Of a stretch of 7,617 bases of DNA, positions 5,206 to 7,617 are shown piece after piece. Source of the DNA: an uncultured Prosthecobacter sp. (GTDB lineage Bacteria; Verrucomicrobiota; Verrucomicrobiia; Verrucomicrobiales; Verrucomicrobiaceae). Each line of letters begins with the position of its first letter. Position 1 is the stretch's first letter. The stretch is from the NCBI GenBank assembly GCA_937941745.1, contig CALDGV010000071.1:1-7617 (forward strand). The letters are read 5' to 3'. The translations under genes and the position numbers were made by a program. The notes beneath the pieces are model-generated. The model saw nothing but the letters and a program-made list of their open reading frames with translations. It was not told the origin of the DNA and ran no database searches.

Positions 5206-6822
5206 ATGAGCGAGCCGAAGAAAGAAGCTTCCTCCCAGGCCAGGAGCACGGGCGTCGTCTCCATCGCCATCCTGTGCAGCCGGCTGCTGGGGCTGGTGCG
5301 GGACCAGCTGCTGAACGGGATGTTTGGGGCGCACTTCACCGGCATCTTCACGGCGGCCTTCCGCACGCCGAACATGCTCCGGGACCTGTTTGCGGAGGGG
5401 GCGCTTTCCACGGCGTTTGTGACGACCTTCACGAAGAAGATCAAGAACGAGGGGGATGAGGCGGCGTGGGCGCTGGGGAGGAAGATGCTGGCGCTTTCAA
5501 TCAGCTTCATGAGCCTCGTGGCCCTGGCGGGGGTGGCGGTGGCGCCCTGGCTGGTGCGGCTGCTGAATCCCGGCTGGGAGAACCCGGCCAGCCTGGAGCT
5601 GTGCACGCAGCTGGTGCGCATCATGTATCCCTTCATCACGATCGTGTCGGTGACGGCGCTGGTGATGGGGATGCTGAACTCGAAGAAGGTGTTCTTCATC
5701 CCGGCGGTGGCCTCCGCCTTCTTCAACCTGGGCTGCATCGTCGGCGGGGTGGCGATGGCATGGGTGCTGGACCCGGGCTTCCGCGCCGGGCAGATCACGG
5801 AAAAGGGGCTGACGGGCTTTGCCATCGGCACGCTGATCGGCGGCATCCTGCAGCTGGGCATCCAGCTTCCCTCGCTGAAGAAGGTGGGCTTCAAGTTCGG
5901 CCTGGACTTCGGCTGGAAGGACAAGGGCGTGAGCGAGGTGCTGCACCTGATGTGGCCCTCTCTGATTGCAGCAGGCGGAACGCAGGTCGGCGTGTTCCTG
6001 AACTCGATCTTTGCCTCCTTCACGCCAGGACGTGAGGCGGCGAACGCCTGGCTGGGCAACGCGCAGCGCCTGCAGCAGCTGCCGCTGGGCCTGTTTGGCG
6101 TGGCGGTGGCGACCGTGACGCTGCCGATGCTCTCCCGGCTGGCCACGGAAGGGATGACGCCGGCCTTCCGCGGCGCGCTGGCGAAGGGGCTGCGGCTGGT
6201 GCTCTTCCTGACGCTGCCGAGCGCGGTGGGCCTCTCCCTGCTGGCCAACGAGATCGTCTCCATCCTGTTTGAGCACGGGAAGTTCACGGCGGCGGATGTG
6301 GCGGCGACGGCGGCGCCACTGCAGGCCTATGCCTTCGGGCTGGTGTTTTATTCGGCGATCAAGGTGCTGCAGCCGGCCTTTTACACGATCGGGAAACGCT
6401 TCATCCCGATGATGGCAAGCCTGGGCGTGATCGCACTCACGGCCACGCTGAACTCGATCACGGTCTTTGTGCTGCACTGGGACCACACGGCGCTGGCCTG
6501 GGCCACGGCCCTGGGGCTGGCGATCAACTTCGCCACGCTGTACCTGTGCATGCGGAAGTTTGCCCACGGCCTGGAGACACGGCCGCTGGTGCAGAACCTG
6601 ATGCGCCTTCTGGTGGCCATCGCCGCCATGGGCGCGGTGTGCCTCGCGGCCAGGAGCACGCTGCTGGCGGGCTGGGCGCAGATGAGCTTCCTGGCGCAGG
6701 CTGCCGCGCTGGGCGGCACGGTGGCGGCGGCGGCCGGCGTTTACTTCCTGGTGAGCCAGAAGCTGCGCGTCGAGGAGGCGGGCGAGTTTCTCGGCATCCT
6801 CAACCGGCGGCTGCGCCGCTGA
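5206..6822 (+). CDS. murJ: Lipid II flippase MurJ
   Basis: This 538-residue polytopic inner-membrane protein of the MOP superfamily moves the peptidoglycan precursor lipid II across the membrane. The length is normal for the family. Its N-terminal signature is clear: SRLLGLVRDQLL (25-36), FRTPNMLRDLFAEGALSTAFV (52-72) and a cytoplasmic loop with KK(I)K. Hydrophobic segments recur to about residue 518, consistent with the usual 14 helices, and GVFLNSIFASF (262-272) and RLQQLPLGLFGVAVATVTLP (288-307) match helices 7-8. Arginines aligned by eye to E. coli MurJ R18, R24, R52 and R270 are present as R26, R32, R59 and R288. The position of E. coli D39 reads Gly46, with one residue deleted nearby, and the position of D269 reads Gln287. 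The start is the ATG nine bases after sua5; no Shine-Dalgarno. The gene is followed after 16 bases by a small membrane-anchored protein gene. In a peptidoglycan-bearing Verrucomicrobiota this should be essential. Confidence 0.95.
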   Translation: MSEPKKEASSQARSTGVVSIAILCSRLLGLVRDQLLNGMFGAHFTGIFTAAFRTPNMLRDLFAEGALSTAFVTTFTKKIKNEGDEAAWALGRKMLALSISFMSLVALAGVAVAPWLVRLLNPGWENPASLELCTQLVRIMYPFITIVSVTALVMGMLNSKKVFFIPAVASAFFNLGCIVGGVAMAWVLDPGFRAGQITEKGLTGFAIGTLIGGILQLGIQLPSLKKVGFKFGLDFGWKDKGVSEVLHLMWPSLIAAGGTQVGVFLNSIFASFTPGREAANAWLGNAQRLQQLPLGLFGVAVATVTLPMLSRLATEGMTPAFRGALAKGLRLVLFLTLPSAVGLSLLANEIVSILFEHGKFTAADVAATAAPLQAYAFGLVFYSAIKVLQPAFYTIGKRFIPMMASLGVIALTATLNSITVFVLHWDHTALAWATALGLAINFATLYLCMRKFAHGLETRPLVQNLMRLLVAIAAMGAVCLAARSTLLAGWAQMSFLAQAAALGGTVAAAAGVYFLVSQKLRVEEAGEFLGILNRRLRR

Positions 6823-6838
6823 CCCACCCCCTCCCACC

Positions 6839-7435
6839 ATGCCACGCCAACGCATCTGGATCACCACCGCCCTGCTGCTGACCGCCATCTGGGCAGGTGT
6901 GGCCGTGATCATGCATGAGACGGACGACCTCGTCTCCTGGCCGGGCAAGGTGCAGGAGCTCGTGGAGCAGGCGCCCTGGCTCTCCGGGGAAAAGGTGGCG
7001 GAGGAAAAGCGCCGCACCTACCTGGCGCAGGTGATCATGAACTATCAGCGGCTGGATGTCGGGCAGCGGAAAAGCCTGCGTGAGGATGCGCAGGAGCCGC
7101 TCGACAAGTTCTTCGCCTCCCTGACGGAGGAGGAGCAGAAGGAGTATGTGAACCGCACCATCGAGCCGCTCTTTGAGATCATCGACCGCGGGCTGAAAGT
7201 GATGCCCGTGGAGGACCGCAAGCGCCTCATCGGCCGCATGAGGGGGGACCTGAAGAGCCTGCGGGGCAATGATTCGGAGGGCGACCGCCTGGCCGAACAG
7301 GACCGGAAATTCATGGAAGAGCTGATGGCGGATGATCCGCTGCTCTTTCTGCGGCAGGCCAGCGTGAAGCAGAAGCTGGAGCTGGCCCCGGTGCTGGAGG
7401 ACATGCAGGGCCGGGTGCAGGGGCTGCGCCGCTGA
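6839..7435 (+). CDS. Unrecognised single-pass membrane-anchored helical protein
   Basis: I do not recognise a family. The 198 residues start with a short basic N-terminus (MPRQR) and one hydrophobic segment at about 6-25, probably an uncleaved anchor or signal with the rest outside the cytoplasm. The remainder (30-198) is highly charged, without Cys, and reads as mostly alpha-helical, with Glu/Lys/Arg-rich stretches such as SLTEEEQKEYVNR (94-106), MPVEDRKRLIGRMRGDLKSL (122-141) and DSEGDRLAEQDRKFMEEL (145-162). It ends in GRVQGLRR. The ATG at 6839 lies 16 bases after the murJ stop, is the first in frame after it and opens the hydrophobic segment. The preceding sequence is pyrimidine-rich (ccaccccctcccacc), with no Shine-Dalgarno. 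The position suggests co-transcription with sua5 and murJ and therefore a possible envelope role, but that is inference. Codon use is consistent with a real gene. It is convergent with the cyclase gene, 14 bases away. Confidence 0.8.
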   Translation: MPRQRIWITTALLLTAIWAGVAVIMHETDDLVSWPGKVQELVEQAPWLSGEKVAEEKRRTYLAQVIMNYQRLDVGQRKSLREDAQEPLDKFFASLTEEEQKEYVNRTIEPLFEIIDRGLKVMPVEDRKRLIGRMRGDLKSLRGNDSEGDRLAEQDRKFMEELMADDPLLFLRQASVKQKLELAPVLEDMQGRVQGLRR

Positions 7436-7442
7436 AGCCAGC

Positions 7443-7456
7443 CTCCTGGTCAGGAG
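7443..7456. repeat. Inverted repeat at convergent gene junction, possible bidirectional terminator
   Basis: A perfect 6-bp inverted repeat (ctcctg/caggag, 2-base spacer gt) sits in the 14-base gap between two converging genes and includes the cyclase stop codon (7450-7452). In RNA it would form a five-pair stem with a four-base loop on either strand. It lacks a flanking T tract, so its strength as an intrinsic terminator is doubtful. Confidence 0.25.
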
Positions 7457-7617
7457 AGAACGGGCTCGCTCTCCACCAGCGCATAGACCTCGACCGGTTC
7501 CGGCTGGCCTTTGACGGGGTGGATGCCGACATTCTTGTAGTCCTTCAGGCCTTCGGGCCAGCCTTCGAGGAAGCTGGCACCAGCGAGAACGGGCACCTGA
7601 AGCTTGCGGGTGAGGCT
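7450..7617 (-). CDS. Class III adenylate/guanylate cyclase, C-terminal end
   Basis: This is a partial gene: only the last 55 codons are in the window and the frame is open at the right edge. The segment LTRKLQVPVLAGASFLEG (2-19), followed by YKNVGIHPVKGQPEPVEVYAL (27-47), matches the last part of bacterial class III nucleotidyl cyclase catalytic domains. There a (V/I)PVLVS-type strand is followed by a G-x-H-x-(L/V)-(K/R)-G turn and a closing EPVEVYAL strand. Such enzymes make cAMP or cGMP, and in Verrucomicrobiota the domain is often joined to CHASE2, FHA or membrane modules. The metal-binding Asp residues and any sensor domain lie outside the window, so activity and substrate cannot be judged. 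The stop (TGA, 7450-7452) falls within the inverted repeat shared with the converging gene. Confidence 0.75.
   Translation of the reverse strand, partial: SLTRKLQVPVLAGASFLEGWPEGLKDYKNVGIHPVKGQPEPVEVYALVESEPVLS

Noticed and set aside
4045..5334. Minus-strand open frame (429 codons) opposite sua5
   Set aside because: Arg/His/Leu/Gln-rich composition, opposite a well-conserved Sua5; antisense shadow.
5076..7017. Long minus-strand open frames opposite murJ and its neighbour (403 and 506 codons)
   Set aside because: Ser/Arg/Ala- or Arg/Gln/His-rich sequence without domains, opposite an unmistakable MurJ; antisense shadows.

Overview
The window looks like a chromosomal segment from a GC-rich, Gram-negative member of the Planctomycetota-Verrucomicrobiota-Chlamydiota group, most likely a Verrucomicrobiota (Prosthecobacter/Verrucomicrobium-like) bacterium. 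This rests on recognising families typical of that group: a planctomycete-type cytochrome c secreted protein, a large secreted two-lobed alpha/beta hydrolase, a secreted DUF1080 (3-keto-disaccharide hydrolase-type) protein and a DUF971 protein. Shine-Dalgarno sequences are also absent before almost every start codon. The assignment comes from memory of the families, not from a search.

Layout: (1) 1-387, minus: N-terminus of an exported PSCyt1 haem-binding protein that runs off the left edge. (2) 486-2582, plus: exported alpha/beta hydrolase (698 aa) with an intact Ser-Asp-His triad in its first half and a hydrolase-like but apparently dead second half. (3) 2602-2907, minus: DUF971 protein whose expected zinc cysteines are Ser/Ser/Asn. 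(4) 2908-3265: a 358-base non-coding gap dominated by a tandem array of a 42-bp unit (six copies, the last diverging), with short inverted repeats at its right edge. (5) 3266-4048, minus: exported DUF1080 protein with a Lys/Ala/Gly tail. (6) 4165-7435, plus: a tightly packed run of sua5 (threonylcarbamoyl-AMP synthase for tRNA t6A), murJ (lipid II flippase) and an unrecognised single-pass membrane-anchored helical protein, with gaps of 9 and 16 bases, so probably one operon. (7) 7450-7617, minus: C-terminus of a class III nucleotidyl cyclase that runs off the right edge.

The genes fall into two functional groups. The left half (cytochrome, hydrolase, DUF1080) is export-directed catabolism of the polysaccharide/sugar-ester kind common in this phylum. 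The right half is housekeeping (tRNA modification and peptidoglycan precursor export). The groups also differ in codon preference: the hydrolase favours C-ending codons, and sua5/murJ favour G-ending codons.

I see no defence system, CRISPR array, insertion sequence, tRNA or rRNA. The least-explained elements are the 42-bp array, whose units each carry a dyad that is mostly preserved through G-U wobble, and the DUF971 variant lacking its zinc ligands.
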